NCBI RefSeq assembly: GCF_029223485.1
Contig: NZ_JARHTP010000020.1
Coordinates: 1-64,000, forward strand
Reading direction: 5' to 3'
DNA from: Streptomyces coacervatus
GTDB lineage: Bacteria; Actinomycetota; Actinomycetes; Streptomycetales; Streptomycetaceae
DNA length: 64,000 nucleotides
Shown: piece after piece, positions 8,387 through 16,821 of the stretch
Layout: each line of letters begins with the position of its first letter
Numbering within the stretch: position 1 is the first letter of the stretch
Position numbers and translations under genes: made by a program
Notes under the pieces: model-generated
Databases searched by the model: none
What the model saw: only the letters and a program-made list of their open reading frames with translations
What the model was told of the DNA's origin: nothing

Positions 8387-9844
8387 GTGGCAGACGAGCT
8401 CACCCCGGAGACCCCGGAAGAGAGCGAAGAGCCGATCAAGCAGCGGAAGAACGGCCTGTACCCGGGCGTGTCCGACGAGCTGGCCGAGAACATGAAGTCC
8501 GGCTGGGCGGACACGGAGCTGCGCGACCTGGAGCCGATCGCCCAGGCCGCCGAGACCGCGGCGCGGCGCTCCGCGCTGTCGGCGCGTTTCCCGGGCGAGC
8601 GTCTGGTGATCCCGGCGGGCAACCTGAAGACCCGCTCGAACGACACGGAGTACGCGTTCCGCGCATCCGTCGAGTACGCGTACCTCACCGGCAACCAGAC
8701 AGAGGACGGCGTCCTGGTCCTGGAGCCGACCGCGGACGGTCACAAGGAGACGATCTACCTCCTGCCGCGCTCCGACCGGGAGAACGGCGAGTTCTGGCTC
8801 TCCGGCCAGGGCGAGTTGTGGGTCGGCCGCCGGCACTCGCTCACCGAGGCCGAGAAGCTGCACGGCATCCCCGCCTCCGACGTCCGCGAGCTCGCGGATG
8901 CGCTGCGCGAGGCCACCGGTCCGGTGCGGGTCGTGCGCGGGTACGACGCCGGGATCGAGGCCGCGCTGACCGACAAGGTCACCGCCGAGCGCGACGAGGA
9001 GCTGCGGGTCTTCCTCTCCGAGGCGCGCCTGGTCAAGGACGAGTTCGAGATCGGCGAGCTGCAGAAGGCCGTCGACTCGACGGTGCGTGGCTTCGAGGAC
9101 GTCGTACGCGTCCTGGACAAGGCCGAGGCGACCTCCGAGCGGTACATCGAGGGCACGTTCTTCCTCCGCGCGCGCGTGGAGGGCAATGACGTCGGCTACG
9201 GCACGATCGCCGCGGCCGGGCCGCACGCCTGCACGCTGCACTGGGTGCGCAATGACGGGCCGGTGCGCTCCGGTGACCTGCTGCTGCTTGACGCGGGCGT
9301 CGAGACGCACACGTACTACACCGCCGACGTCACGCGCACGCTGCCCATCAGCGGCCGCTTCAGCGAGATCCAGAAGAAGATCTACGACGCCGTGTACGAC
9401 GCCCAGGAGGCCGGTATCGCGGCGGTGAAGCCGGGCGGCAAGTACCGGGACTTCCATGACGCCGCGCAGCGCGTGCTGACCGAGCGGCTCGTCGAGTGGG
9501 GGCTCGTCGAGGGGCCGGTGGAGCGGGTGCTGGAGCTGGGGCTGCAGCGGCGCTGGACGCTGCACGGGACCGGGCACATGCTCGGCCTGGACGTGCACGA
9601 CTGCGCTGCCGCGCGCGTGGAGTCGTATGTCGACGGCACGCTGGAGCCGGGGATGTGCCTCACCGTCGAGCCGGGGCTGTACTTCCAGGCCGATGACCTG
9701 ACGGTGCCGGAGGAGTACCGGGGGATCGGGGTCCGGATCGAGGACGACATCCTGGTGACGGAGGATGGCCACCGGAACCTCAGTGACGGGTTGCCCAGGC
9801 GGTCCGACGAGGTCGAGAGCTGGATGGCTTCGCTGAAGGGCTGA
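8387..9844 (+). CDS. Aminopeptidase P family protein (Xaa-Pro aminopeptidase)
   Basis: About 485 aa. It is a di-metal exopeptidase of the M24B family that removes an N-terminal residue preceding proline. All five metal ligands are visible: Asp302 (LLLDAGVET), Asp314 (TADVTRT), His397 (GTGHMLGLD), Glu428 (TVEPGLY) and Glu452 (VRIEDD). The N-terminal 170 residues form the usual creatinase-like cap. GTG at 8387 is preferred because GAGGAGG lies 6 bp before it; an ATG at 8381 would directly abut that site. Direct CCGTACGA repeats at about 8335-8350 lie in the promoter region. A hairpin terminator follows the stop. Confidence 0.93.
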   Translation: MADELTPETPEESEEPIKQRKNGLYPGVSDELAENMKSGWADTELRDLEPIAQAAETAARRSALSARFPGERLVIPAGNLKTRSNDTEYAFRASVEYAYLTGNQTEDGVLVLEPTADGHKETIYLLPRSDRENGEFWLSGQGELWVGRRHSLTEAEKLHGIPASDVRELADALREATGPVRVVRGYDAGIEAALTDKVTAERDEELRVFLSEARLVKDEFEIGELQKAVDSTVRGFEDVVRVLDKAEATSERYIEGTFFLRARVEGNDVGYGTIAAAGPHACTLHWVRNDGPVRSGDLLLLDAGVETHTYYTADVTRTLPISGRFSEIQKKIYDAVYDAQEAGIAAVKPGGKYRDFHDAAQRVLTERLVEWGLVEGPVERVLELGLQRRWTLHGTGHMLGLDVHDCAAARVESYVDGTLEPGMCLTVEPGLYFQADDLTVPEEYRGIGVRIEDDILVTEDGHRNLSDGLPRRSDEVESWMASLKG

Positions 9845-9855
9845 CGATTAGCTTG

Positions 9856-9886
9856 ATGGCCGGGTACGCGGGTGGTGCCCGGCCAT
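9856..9886 (+). terminator. Hairpin terminator after the aminopeptidase P gene
   Basis: Arms ATGGCCGGG (9856-9864) and CCCGGCCAT (9878-9886) form a perfect 9-bp stem with a 13-base loop, followed by TTGT. It begins 12 bp after the stop codon. Confidence 0.8.
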
Positions 9887-9919
9887 TTGTCTGCGGTCTG
9901 CGGGTACGTGGGGGCTGGT

Positions 9920-9952
9920 CGCGCAGTTCCCCGCGCCCCTGAAAAGGGGCGC
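9920..9952. repeat. Streptomyces-type intergenic repeat with GC hairpin
   Basis: The string CGCGCAGTTCCCCGCGCCCC followed by TGAAAAGGGGCGC is, from memory, one of the commonest dispersed intergenic repeats of Streptomyces. GCGCCCCT (9933-9940) pairs perfectly with AGGGGCGC (9945-9952) across a GAAA tetraloop. It lies between pepP-type and MocR-type genes and may act as a second terminator. Confidence 0.75.
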
Positions 9953-9974
9953 TTCAGCACACGGGGGTTGATAC

Positions 9975-11342
9975 GTGAACGAGTTCTTGGCCGGTGTCGG
10001 CGTCGATCTGCATCTGGAGACCGATGACGGCGAAGGACGGCGGGTCGGGCTTGAGCGGGCGCTGCGGGATGCCGTGCGGGACGGGCGGCTGGCACCCGGG
10101 ACTCGGTTGCCTGCGACCCGGCGGCTCGCCACCGAACTCGGTGTCTCGCGGGGGACCGCGAAGGCTGCTTACGACCAGTTGGTCGCCGAGGGGTATCTGA
10201 CCGCTCGGCAGGGGTCGGGCACCCAGGTCGCCTCGCTGCCCTCCCTCGACGCCGATGCGCCGGAGGCGGCCGCACGCGCGCGTACGCCGCGTTTCGATCT
10301 GCGGCCCGGCAGTCCCGATGTCGGGGCGTTTCCGGCGGCGGCCTGGCTGCGGGCGCTGCGGCGGGCCATCGCGACGGCGCCGCTGCTGGCGTACGACTAC
10401 GGGGATCCGCGCGGCCGTATCGAGCTGCGGACCGCGCTGTCGGGGTACTTGGGGCGGGCCCGCGGGGTCATCGCGCCGCCCGAGCGGATCGTGATCACCT
10501 CGGGGTATGTGCAGGGGCTGGCGCTGCTCACGCGCGTGCTGGACGGTGCCGCGATCGCCATGGAGGACCCGGGGCTGCCGTTCCACCGGGAAGTGGTGCG
10601 GCGCAACGGGGGAAGTGTGGTGCCGGTGCGGGTGGACGAACGGGGGGTGTGCGCACAGGAGTTGGGGGACCTCAAGGCTGTTGTCGTCACTCCGGCCCAT
10701 CAGTACCCGACCGGTGTGACGCTGCACCCGGAGCGGCGGCGGGCGCTCACGGACTGGGCACGCGCGCGTGGCGGGCTGATCGTCGAGGACGACTACGACG
10801 GGGAGTTCCGTTACGACCGGCAGCCCGTCGGCGCGCTCCAGGGGATGGCGCCCGGGCAGGTCGTCTACCTGGGCACCGCCTCGAAGACGCTCGGACCCGC
10901 GCTGCGGCTCGGCTGGATGGTGCTGCCGCCGCACCTGGTCGACGCGGTCGCCGACGCCAAGCTGCACAGCGATCACCACACCGAGTCCATCGGCCAGTTG
11001 GCGCTCGCCGAGCTCATCGACAGCCATGCGTACGACCGGCACGTGCGCGCGTGCCGGCTGCGCTACCGCAGACGCAGGGACCAGCTCCTGGACCGGCTCG
11101 CCGGGCGGCACGACGTGCGCGGGATCGCTGCCGGGCTGCACGCGCTCGTGGAGGTCCCCGACGAGGAAGTGGCGCTGAAGCGGGCCGAGGCGGAGGGGCT
11201 CGCCGTCGGGCACCTGGCAGACCACTGGCACACGCCCGGCGCGGGGCGGCCGCAGGGACTCGTCGTCGGGTACGGGACGCCTCGGGAGCGGGCGTATCCG
11301 GAGGCACTGGAGGTGTTGGGGAAGGTGCTGGAGGGGGCCTGA
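9975..11342 (+). CDS. MocR-type regulator: GntR winged helix fused to an aminotransferase fold
   Basis: A 455-aa protein. Residues about 15-85 form a GntR winged helix (ALRDAVRDGRLAPGTRLPATRRL ... YDQLVAEGYLTARQGSGTQV). Residues about 100-450 are a class I aminotransferase fold. The PLP lysine is Lys304 in TASKTLGPALRLGW, and the Asp that contacts the PLP nitrogen is in VEDDYDGEF. MocR/PdxR/GabR regulators sense PLP or amino-acid aldimines. No obvious vitamin B6 or GABA gene is adjacent, so the target is unknown. The start is GTG at 9975. It converges with the CitG-like gene, leaving only 19 bp. Confidence 0.92.
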   Translation: MNEFLAGVGVDLHLETDDGEGRRVGLERALRDAVRDGRLAPGTRLPATRRLATELGVSRGTAKAAYDQLVAEGYLTARQGSGTQVASLPSLDADAPEAAARARTPRFDLRPGSPDVGAFPAAAWLRALRRAIATAPLLAYDYGDPRGRIELRTALSGYLGRARGVIAPPERIVITSGYVQGLALLTRVLDGAAIAMEDPGLPFHREVVRRNGGSVVPVRVDERGVCAQELGDLKAVVVTPAHQYPTGVTLHPERRRALTDWARARGGLIVEDDYDGEFRYDRQPVGALQGMAPGQVVYLGTASKTLGPALRLGWMVLPPHLVDAVADAKLHSDHHTESIGQLALAELIDSHAYDRHVRACRLRYRRRRDQLLDRLAGRHDVRGIAAGLHALVEVPDEEVALKRAEAEGLAVGHLADHWHTPGAGRPQGLVVGYGTPRERAYPEALEVLGKVLEGA

Positions 11343-11361
11343 GCCCGAGTCGGCCCCCGGG

Positions 11362-12195
11362 TCACGCGAGCCGTGTGTGGGTGCCGACCGGCAGCGAATC
11401 CAGGAACAGGGCGCCCGCCAGTAGGCCCGCGCTCCCCCGTGGGCTCCACGCGCGCGCGTGCAGGTCGGCGTCGAGGGCGGACAGGGCTTCGCGGCCCGCC
11501 TCCGTCGCCGTACCGCCCGCCTCCAGGACTCCGCGGGCGCCCGCCTGCACATGCCGCAGGCCCAACGGGCCCGCCGTGTACAGCAGTTCCGTGTCCTGCA
11601 GGGTGGACATCACGGTGAGGAGGGCGTCGAGGCGTGCCTGGGCCTGTGTGGCGCCGGACGCGCGGGACCGGGTGAGGGCCTCGAACGCCCGCCGGACGTG
11701 CGGGAATCCGGCGCGGGCCTCGCCACGGGCACCCGCGGCGCCGTACTTCGCGGAGATCGACGAGCCGCGGGAGGGACGGCGCGGGGCGCCCTTGTCGTTG
11801 AAGGCGGCGAGCTTCTTCGCGGCGAAGGCCACGTCCTGGGCCCCGGCTCGCGCGTCGAGCGCGGCCGCCGCGACCAGGAAGCCGAGCGCCCACAGGGCGC
11901 CCTTGTGGCCACCGCCGGCCAGGCCTACCGAGTGTTCCGTGGACCGGCCGATCGCGCCCAGTTCCGCACGGAGCCCAGGGGTGGGCTCGCCGGTGCGGCG
12001 GGCGGCGGCGGCCATCGCCGCGAGGCCGGGCGCCAGCGCCTTGGCCGACCAGCGCAGGGAACCGTGGTCCCGGCACAGGGCGCGGGCGCCGAGGTCGCGC
12101 GGGTCGGGCAGGCCCGGCTTGGGAGCCAGGGCCAACTGCCCGGTCAGCGCGGTCACGGCGGCCTGCGCCAGCGTCTCGTCCTCGCGGCTGCTCAT
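11362..12195 (-). CDS. Triphosphoribosyl-dephospho-CoA synthase-like protein (CitG/MdcB family)
   Basis: A 277-aa protein matching the CitG/MdcB family, which makes the prosthetic-group precursor of citrate lyase or malonate decarboxylase from dephospho-CoA and ATP. The family's early KPGLPDPRDLGAR segment, the GGGHKGALWALGFL helix (usually NTHKGAIFSLG) and the later KYGAAGARGEARAGFP are all present. No citrate lyase or malonate decarboxylase gene is in the window, so the real acceptor is unclear. It lies 9 bp downstream of the intradiol dioxygenase gene and is probably co-transcribed with it. Confidence 0.8.
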   Translation of the reverse strand: MSSREDETLAQAAVTALTGQLALAPKPGLPDPRDLGARALCRDHGSLRWSAKALAPGLAAMAAAARRTGEPTPGLRAELGAIGRSTEHSVGLAGGGHKGALWALGFLVAAAALDARAGAQDVAFAAKKLAAFNDKGAPRRPSRGSSISAKYGAAGARGEARAGFPHVRRAFEALTRSRASGATQAQARLDALLTVMSTLQDTELLYTAGPLGLRHVQAGARGVLEAGGTATEAGREALSALDADLHARAWSPRGSAGLLAGALFLDSLPVGTHTRLA

Positions 12196-12204
12196 CGCCG
12201 TACC

Positions 12205-13146
12205 TCAGGAAGAGGCCGAGGCCGAGGGGCTGGCCGAGTCGGTCGGGGCGTCGCTCGGCGGGGTGCCCGTCGGGGCGCCGCTCGGCGGGGTGCCACCGCC
12301 GCCGCTGCCCGCGCCGGTGTTCTCCGCGTCGGGGTCGATGCCGAGCGTGAGGAAGCCCTTGTAGCCCTTGGACGGGTCCTTCTTGTGCACGGCCTCGAGG
12401 GTCAGCAGACCACTGGAGGCGCCGCCGCCGTCGTACACCATGTCGTTGGCAAGAGTGGTGTAGCTGCCGGTGTGCTTGGAGTACGGGTCGAGGGTGAAGA
12501 TCTCCTCGGCGATGGTGTCGTCGAAGAAGAGCTGGCCGGTGTAGTTGACCTTGCCGCCCTCGTACGTGCCGTCCTCCTTCTCGCCGCCCGTGTGCACCTT
12601 CACATGGATGTGGCAGGTGCGCGGGGTGTACCAACCGGGGAAGATCGTCTCGAACTTGACGACCCCGTTGGCGTTCGCGACCTGGTAGCCGCGCAGGTAG
12701 GTGTTGTCGTTCGCGGAGTCGCCCTCCTCGCTCTCCGCGGGGGCCGAGCCGCCCGGATTGGCGGTGGTGTAGCCGGAGTAGTAGCCCCAGGCGTCGCAGT
12801 GCCAGATCTCGACCGCGGCGCCCTTGACCGGCGTACAGCCGTCGGTGGCGTCGACGACGGTCAGCCGCAGGGTCAGCGGGACGCCGGCCTTGCCCTCGGT
12901 GATGTCCTTGCGGACCAGCGCGCCGTCGAGGTAGTAGGGGCCCTCGGTGACGCTGGTCATCAGCGTCATGCACTCACTGCTGGTCGAGCTGGCCGAGGCG
13001 GTGGCGGTGGCGTCCGCTTCGGTGGTGGTGTCGGCGAAGGCCGACTGGTAGCCCGCGACGGCGAGCCCGCCGGCCGCGACCGTGCCGCCGGTGACCGCGA
13101 TGGCACGGCGCCGGGTGATCGAAGTGTCTCTGTGGTTTCCCGTCAT
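12205..13146 (-). CDS. Tat-exported intradiol ring-cleavage dioxygenase
   Basis: A 313-aa protein with a twin-arginine signal (SITRRRAIAVTGGTVAAGG, residues about 9-27), so it is exported folded. The core (about 75-235) is a protocatechuate 3,4-dioxygenase beta-like fold. The iron ligands are recognisable as the Tyr in AWGYYSGY, the Tyr in PGWYTPRTC and the paired His in CHIHVKV. Extracellular relatives in Streptomyces cleave catechols and other plant-derived aromatics. The C-terminal 40 residues are a Ser/Pro/Thr/Gly-rich tail with two near copies of GTPPS(G/D)APT. The start ATG at 13146 is directly before the Tat motif. It heads an operon with the CitG-like gene. Confidence 0.9.
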   Translation of the reverse strand: MTGNHRDTSITRRRAIAVTGGTVAAGGLAVAGYQSAFADTTTEADATATASASSTSSECMTLMTSVTEGPYYLDGALVRKDITEGKAGVPLTLRLTVVDATDGCTPVKGAAVEIWHCDAWGYYSGYTTANPGGSAPAESEEGDSANDNTYLRGYQVANANGVVKFETIFPGWYTPRTCHIHVKVHTGGEKEDGTYEGGKVNYTGQLFFDDTIAEEIFTLDPYSKHTGSYTTLANDMVYDGGGASSGLLTLEAVHKKDPSKGYKGFLTLGIDPDAENTGAGSGGGGTPPSGAPTGTPPSDAPTDSASPSASASS

Positions 13147-13246
13147 GGCGGCGAACGTATGGACGGCGCCCTTCAGGGACGTAGGGCATCGATAAGAAAC
13201 AGCTGTGAATACTGAGGAAGCTGAAACCGGGGGGGCGTGGACGCCG

Positions 13247-13693
13247 TCACACCGCCATCAGCGGTGAATCGTCCCGCCACTTGAGGATCTTGTCGAAGCT
13301 CACCACGGTCCCCGCCCGCCCCGGCTTGTTCCCGATGTGGACGTGGTCGGCGAGCTCCCGGATCAGCCCCAGGCCCCGGCCGTGCTCGGCGTCCGCGCGG
13401 GCCGGGCGGGGGGCCGGGGAGAAGGCGAAACCCGGGCCGGAGTCGGTGACTTCGATACGGCACTTCTCGCCGTCGAGGTAGGCGGTGACCCGGTACGCCT
13501 CCGAGGACGCGCCGTGCACCGTGCCACCGCCGTGCTCGACGGCGTTCGCACAGGCCTCGCTGAGGGCGACGGAGAGGTCGTACGAGACGTCGGGGTCGAC
13601 GCCCGCCGTCTCCATCGTGCCGAGCAGCAGCCGTCGGGCGAGCGGAACGCTCGCAGCTTCACGCCGCAAGTGGAGTGACCACCAGATGCTCAT
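13247..13693 (-). CDS. HATPase_c ATP-binding protein (RsbW/SpoIIAB-like)
   Basis: About 148 aa, the minimal size for a single GHKL domain. The N box is SEACANAVEHGGG, the G1 box is VTDSGPGFAF and the G2 segment is HGRGLGLIRELAD. Such stand-alone proteins bind sigma or anti-anti-sigma factors or antagonise each other. ATG at 13693 (MSIWWSLHLRRE) has GGAGG 6 bp upstream; the longer frame from 13783 has none. This is the second protein of this class in the window (the other is at 3050). Only 100 bp separate its stop from the intradiol dioxygenase start. Confidence 0.88.
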   Translation of the reverse strand: MSIWWSLHLRREAASVPLARRLLLGTMETAGVDPDVSYDLSVALSEACANAVEHGGGTVHGASSEAYRVTAYLDGEKCRIEVTDSGPGFAFSPAPRPARADAEHGRGLGLIRELADHVHIGNKPGRAGTVVSFDKILKWRDDSPLMAV

Positions 13694-13929
13694 GCTCCAG
13701 CCTCCAGGCCGCGGCTCGACATACCGTTTCTTATTGCCGCGCGCACCCCTGTGTAAGCACGGAGTTGACGTGATGCCGCCCATATGGGCGATGCGTCCGG
13801 AATGGAATCGGTGTATGTGGGACGGACCGCATCGGGCGGGTCGTATCAGAGAGTGACCTTCCGGGGCGTACGGAACCTTGCGGACCTGCCGTATGGCGGC
13901 CGTGCGGCCGGTGCGATGATGAGCCCGCC

Positions 13930-14775
13930 ATGACTGCCCCCCACCAGCGCACGGCGCGCTCCGGAAACGATCTCCGGATACTGCGGGCCGCGGTGTTCGC
14001 CGCGGTCTGCGTCATGCTGGCCGCGGGCGGTCACATCCTCGCCTCCTGCGCCACGGTTCCGCTGTGGACGCTGGGCGCGGGATTCCTGGGCGTCGTCCTG
14101 GTCGCGGCACCGCTCGCCGGGCGTGTGCGTTCGCTGCCCGGGATCGTGGCGCTGCTCGCGGGCGGACAGACGGTGCTGCACACGCTGTTCGGGCTGGGGC
14201 AGCACACGGCGTCTTCGGCCGCGATGGCCCATATGTCCCCCATGTCCCCGATGCATTCGGCGTCCGACGCCTCACTGGTGGAGCGGGCGGCGCGGCTCGT
14301 GTGCGGGACCACCGCTGCGGCGATCAGCCCCGCACATGCCCGCAGGCTCCTCGCGGGCGCCGGGCTCTCCCCGGACACGGCCATGGGCATGGACATGCGC
14401 TCCATGCACCATCCGGCCGACGCCCTGTCCACCGCCGGTTCCTCGGCGTCGCTGCTGCCGTCCCTGCCGATGCTGCTCGGCCACGTCCTCGCTGCGATCG
14501 CCGCCGGCTGGCTGCTGCGCCGCGGTGACCTGGCCCTGCTGCGGCTCATGGAACTCTCGGCCCACTCCATGGCCGACGGCGCATTCATACGGTCCCTGCG
14601 CGCGGCGTTCGCGCTGGTGCGCGCCCTGCGTGCCGGGCTCCCGGCCGCGCCCGAGGCGGGTCCGCGACCGCCGCGCACCGCACTGCTCGCGCCGCCGAAG
14701 CCCCGTACCACCGCACTCCAGCACTCGGTGATCAGGCGCGGCCCGCCGGCCGCCGCGCTCGTCCTCGCCGCCTGA
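13930..14775 (+). CDS. His/Met-rich membrane protein, first gene of the copper operon
   Basis: A 281-aa protein with about five hydrophobic segments (near residues 20-42, 45-65, 70-90, 155-180 and a weak one at the end). Between them are clusters of potential copper ligands: AMAHMSPMSPMH (about 98-109) and MGMDMRSMHH (about 152-161). I do not recognise a named family. Methionine- and histidine-rich loops and its position ahead of ycnI, sco, PCu(A)C and copCD suggest a role in copper sensing or transport; that is inference. The start is ATG at 13930. It diverges from the ATP-binding protein gene. Confidence 0.8.
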   Translation: MTAPHQRTARSGNDLRILRAAVFAAVCVMLAAGGHILASCATVPLWTLGAGFLGVVLVAAPLAGRVRSLPGIVALLAGGQTVLHTLFGLGQHTASSAAMAHMSPMSPMHSASDASLVERAARLVCGTTAAAISPAHARRLLAGAGLSPDTAMGMDMRSMHHPADALSTAGSSASLLPSLPMLLGHVLAAIAAGWLLRRGDLALLRLMELSAHSMADGAFIRSLRAAFALVRALRAGLPAAPEAGPRPPRTALLAPPKPRTTALQHSVIRRGPPAAALVLAA

Positions 14776-14893
14776 CGCGACGCGACCGCCACTCCGCTTT
14801 CCGGGAGAAGGCCGCCGTCGTGCGGCACGCGCGCGTGCTTGCGCGCCTCTCACCTCTCACCGGAACCTCACTCGAAGTGGAGTGCTCCCTGCC

Positions 14894-15631
14894 ATGAAGG
14901 CTTCCCGTCTCGCCGTCTCCGGCGCCCTCGCCGGCTCCGCCGTGCTCGCCCTGTCCGCCCCCGCCTTCGCGCACGTCAGCGTGCAGCCCGAAGGCACGGC
15001 CGCCAAGGGCGGTTACGCCGTCGTCGACTTCAAGGTCCCCAATGAGCGCGACGACGCGTCGACCACCAAGCTCGAGGTGACCTTCCCGACCGACCATCCG
15101 CTGGCCTCCGCGATGCCGGAGCCGATGGACGGCTGGAAGATCGAGGTCACCAAGTCCAAGCTCGCCAAGCCGCTCGAAGTGCACGGCGAGAAGATCAGCG
15201 AGGCCGTCTCCAAGATCACCTGGACCGCCGACGGCAAGGGCGTCGGACCCGGCTACTTCGAGAAGTTCCCCGTCTCCGTCGGCGCATTGCCCGAGGACGC
15301 CGACGAACTGACCTTCAAGGCCCTCCAGACGTACTCCGACAACGAGGTCGTGCGCTGGATCGAGGTGCAGAAGGACGGCGCGCAGGAGCCCGAGAACCCG
15401 GCCCCCGTGCTCACCCTGTCCGCCGCCTCCGAGGACGGCCACTCGCACGGCTCGACCGCCGAGGACGCCTCCGACGAGTCCAAGACCACCGAGAACACCG
15501 CCGCCGACACCTCCACCGCCTCCGCCGGCAGCGACACCACCGCGCGCGTGCTGGCCGTCGTGGGCATCGTCGTCGGCGCGCTGGGCGTGGCGTACGGCGT
15601 GCTCGCCGGACGTCGGCGCACCGACGCCTGA
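14894..15631 (+). CDS. YcnI-like copper-binding secreted protein (DUF1775)
   Basis: About 245 aa. The signal peptide ends in APAFA at about residue 26, so the mature protein begins with His-Val (HVSVQPEG). In YcnI proteins this mature N-terminal His is known to ligate copper together with a Trp. The DUF1775 domain covers about 27-165. An acidic Ser/Thr linker follows and then one membrane helix near the C-terminus (VLAVVGIVVGALGVAYGVLAG), which anchors it outside the cell. ATG at 14894 is preferred over GTG 12 bp upstream because GGAG precedes it. It belongs to the copper operon. Confidence 0.9.
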   Translation: MKASRLAVSGALAGSAVLALSAPAFAHVSVQPEGTAAKGGYAVVDFKVPNERDDASTTKLEVTFPTDHPLASAMPEPMDGWKIEVTKSKLAKPLEVHGEKISEAVSKITWTADGKGVGPGYFEKFPVSVGALPEDADELTFKALQTYSDNEVVRWIEVQKDGAQEPENPAPVLTLSAASEDGHSHGSTAEDASDESKTTENTAADTSTASAGSDTTARVLAVVGIVVGALGVAYGVLAGRRRTDA

Positions 15632-15644
15632 GCCCGTTATTCCG

Positions 15645-15680
15645 GGTGTGTACCGGGGTCGTACGACCCCGGTACACACC
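15645..15680. terminator. 36-bp perfect palindrome between ycnI-like and sco genes
   Basis: The two 18-base arms, 15645-15662 and 15663-15680, are exact reverse complements with no spacer; the centre reads GTCGTACGAC. It begins 13 bp after the ycnI-like stop and lies about 28 bp before the sco start, followed closely by ATTTTTCT. It could be an intra-operon attenuator or terminator that lowers expression of downstream genes, or an operator. Confidence 0.75.
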
Positions 15681-15708
15681 GGAGCTCTCACATCTGGGAC
15701 ATTTTTCT

Positions 15709-16362
15709 ATGCGCAAGAAGACGTTCGCCGCGGCCGCGCTGCTCGCCGCCGCCACCCTGACCCTCTCCGCCTGCGGCAGCGGTGACGACAGCAACTCACC
15801 CGTCGCCGTGGTCTCCGAGGACACCTCGCAGAAGGCCGCGACCGTTCTCGACAAGCCCTTCGAGAAGCCCGACCTGGTCCTCACCGACACCAAGGGCGAG
15901 AAGTACGACTTCCGCAAGGAGACCGCGGGCCGGCCGACGCTGATCTACTTCGGCTACACCCACTGCCCCGACATCTGCCCGCTGACGATGAACAACCTCG
16001 CCGTCGCCAAGAAGCAGCTGTCGAAGGCACAGCAGGACAAGCTGCGGGTCGTGTTCGTCACCACCGACCCGGGGCGCGACACCCCGGCCGAGCTCGGCAA
16101 GTGGCTCAAGGGCATCGACCCCCAGTTCGTCGGCCTGACCGGCGACTTCGCCACCATCCAGGCCGGCGCCCGCACCCTCGGCATCTCCATCGAGCCCACC
16201 CACAAGGACAAGAAGACCGGCAAGACCGTCTCGGTGCACGGCACCCAGGTCATCGCGTTCTCGCCGAAGACCGACGGCGGCTACGTCCTCTACGGCGAGG
16301 ACACCACCGTCGACGACTACACCAAGGACCTCCCCAAGCTCATCAAGGGAGAGAACCCGTGA
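15709..16362 (+). CDS. sco: Sco/SenC copper chaperone lipoprotein
   Basis: About 217 aa. Signal peptidase II lipobox LSAC with Cys22, so it is anchored outside the membrane. The thioredoxin-like fold carries the Sco copper site: Cys86 and Cys90 in HCPDIC, plus the His in SVHGTQVI near residue 175. Sco proteins deliver copper to subunit II of cytochrome c oxidase. In S. lividans the orthologous Sco is known to work with the neighbouring extracellular PCu(A)C chaperone and DyP peroxidase. ATG at 15709 is chosen since upstream codons do not extend the signal peptide sensibly. Its stop overlaps the next start by 4 bp (GTGA). Confidence 0.93.
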   Translation: MRKKTFAAAALLAAATLTLSACGSGDDSNSPVAVVSEDTSQKAATVLDKPFEKPDLVLTDTKGEKYDFRKETAGRPTLIYFGYTHCPDICPLTMNNLAVAKKQLSKAQQDKLRVVFVTTDPGRDTPAELGKWLKGIDPQFVGLTGDFATIQAGARTLGISIEPTHKDKKTGKTVSVHGTQVIAFSPKTDGGYVLYGEDTTVDDYTKDLPKLIKGENP

Positions 16363-16808
16363 GGCACCTCGTCGCCCCCGCCGCGGTGATAGCGGGGGCC
16401 TTGGCTCTGGCGGGCTGCGGCGGCTCCGACGACGCGAAGGCCGAACTGTCCGTCGGCTCCTCCTACATGCCCCAGCCCGTCTCCGACATGGCAGCAGGCT
16501 TCCTCACCATCGCCAACAAGGGCGCCGCCAAGGACGAGCTGACCTCCGTCACCAGCAGCGCCGCGGGCAGCGTCACCGTCCACCGGACCGTCGGGCAGTC
16601 CATGGAGGAGGTCAAGTCCCTGGATGTCCCCGCGCGCGGTCAACTCGTGTTCAAGAGCGGCGGCAATCACCTGATGTTCGAGAACCTGAAGCACAAGCCG
16701 AAACAGGGCGAGAAAGTGACCGTCGAACTGCACTTCGCCAAGTCCGGCCCGATCAAGGTTGAGATGCCGGTGAAGTCCGCCACGTACAACCCCGCGACCG
16801 GCCACTGA
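16359..16808 (+). CDS. PCu(A)C-type extracellular copper chaperone lipoprotein
   Basis: 149 aa starting at GTG 16359, overlapping the sco stop. The short lipoprotein signal ends LAGC (Cys20). The single PCu(A)C domain carries the copper ligands His75 (VHRT), Met82, His104 and Met106 (NHLMF); Met82 to His104 has the family spacing of 21 residues. It corresponds in family and order to ECuC of S. lividans, which passes Cu(I) to Sco. Translational coupling with sco fits a shared function. Confidence 0.9.
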   Translation: MRHLVAPAAVIAGALALAGCGGSDDAKAELSVGSSYMPQPVSDMAAGFLTIANKGAAKDELTSVTSSAAGSVTVHRTVGQSMEEVKSLDVPARGQLVFKSGGNHLMFENLKHKPKQGEKVTVELHFAKSGPIKVEMPVKSATYNPATGH

Positions 16809-16821
16809 GGGAGGGACCACC

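Noticed and set aside
11063..12973. 636-codon minus-strand frame across the CitG-like and dioxygenase genes
   Set aside because: It is Arg/Pro/Gly-rich, shifted against two recognised genes, and overlaps a third in the opposite direction.
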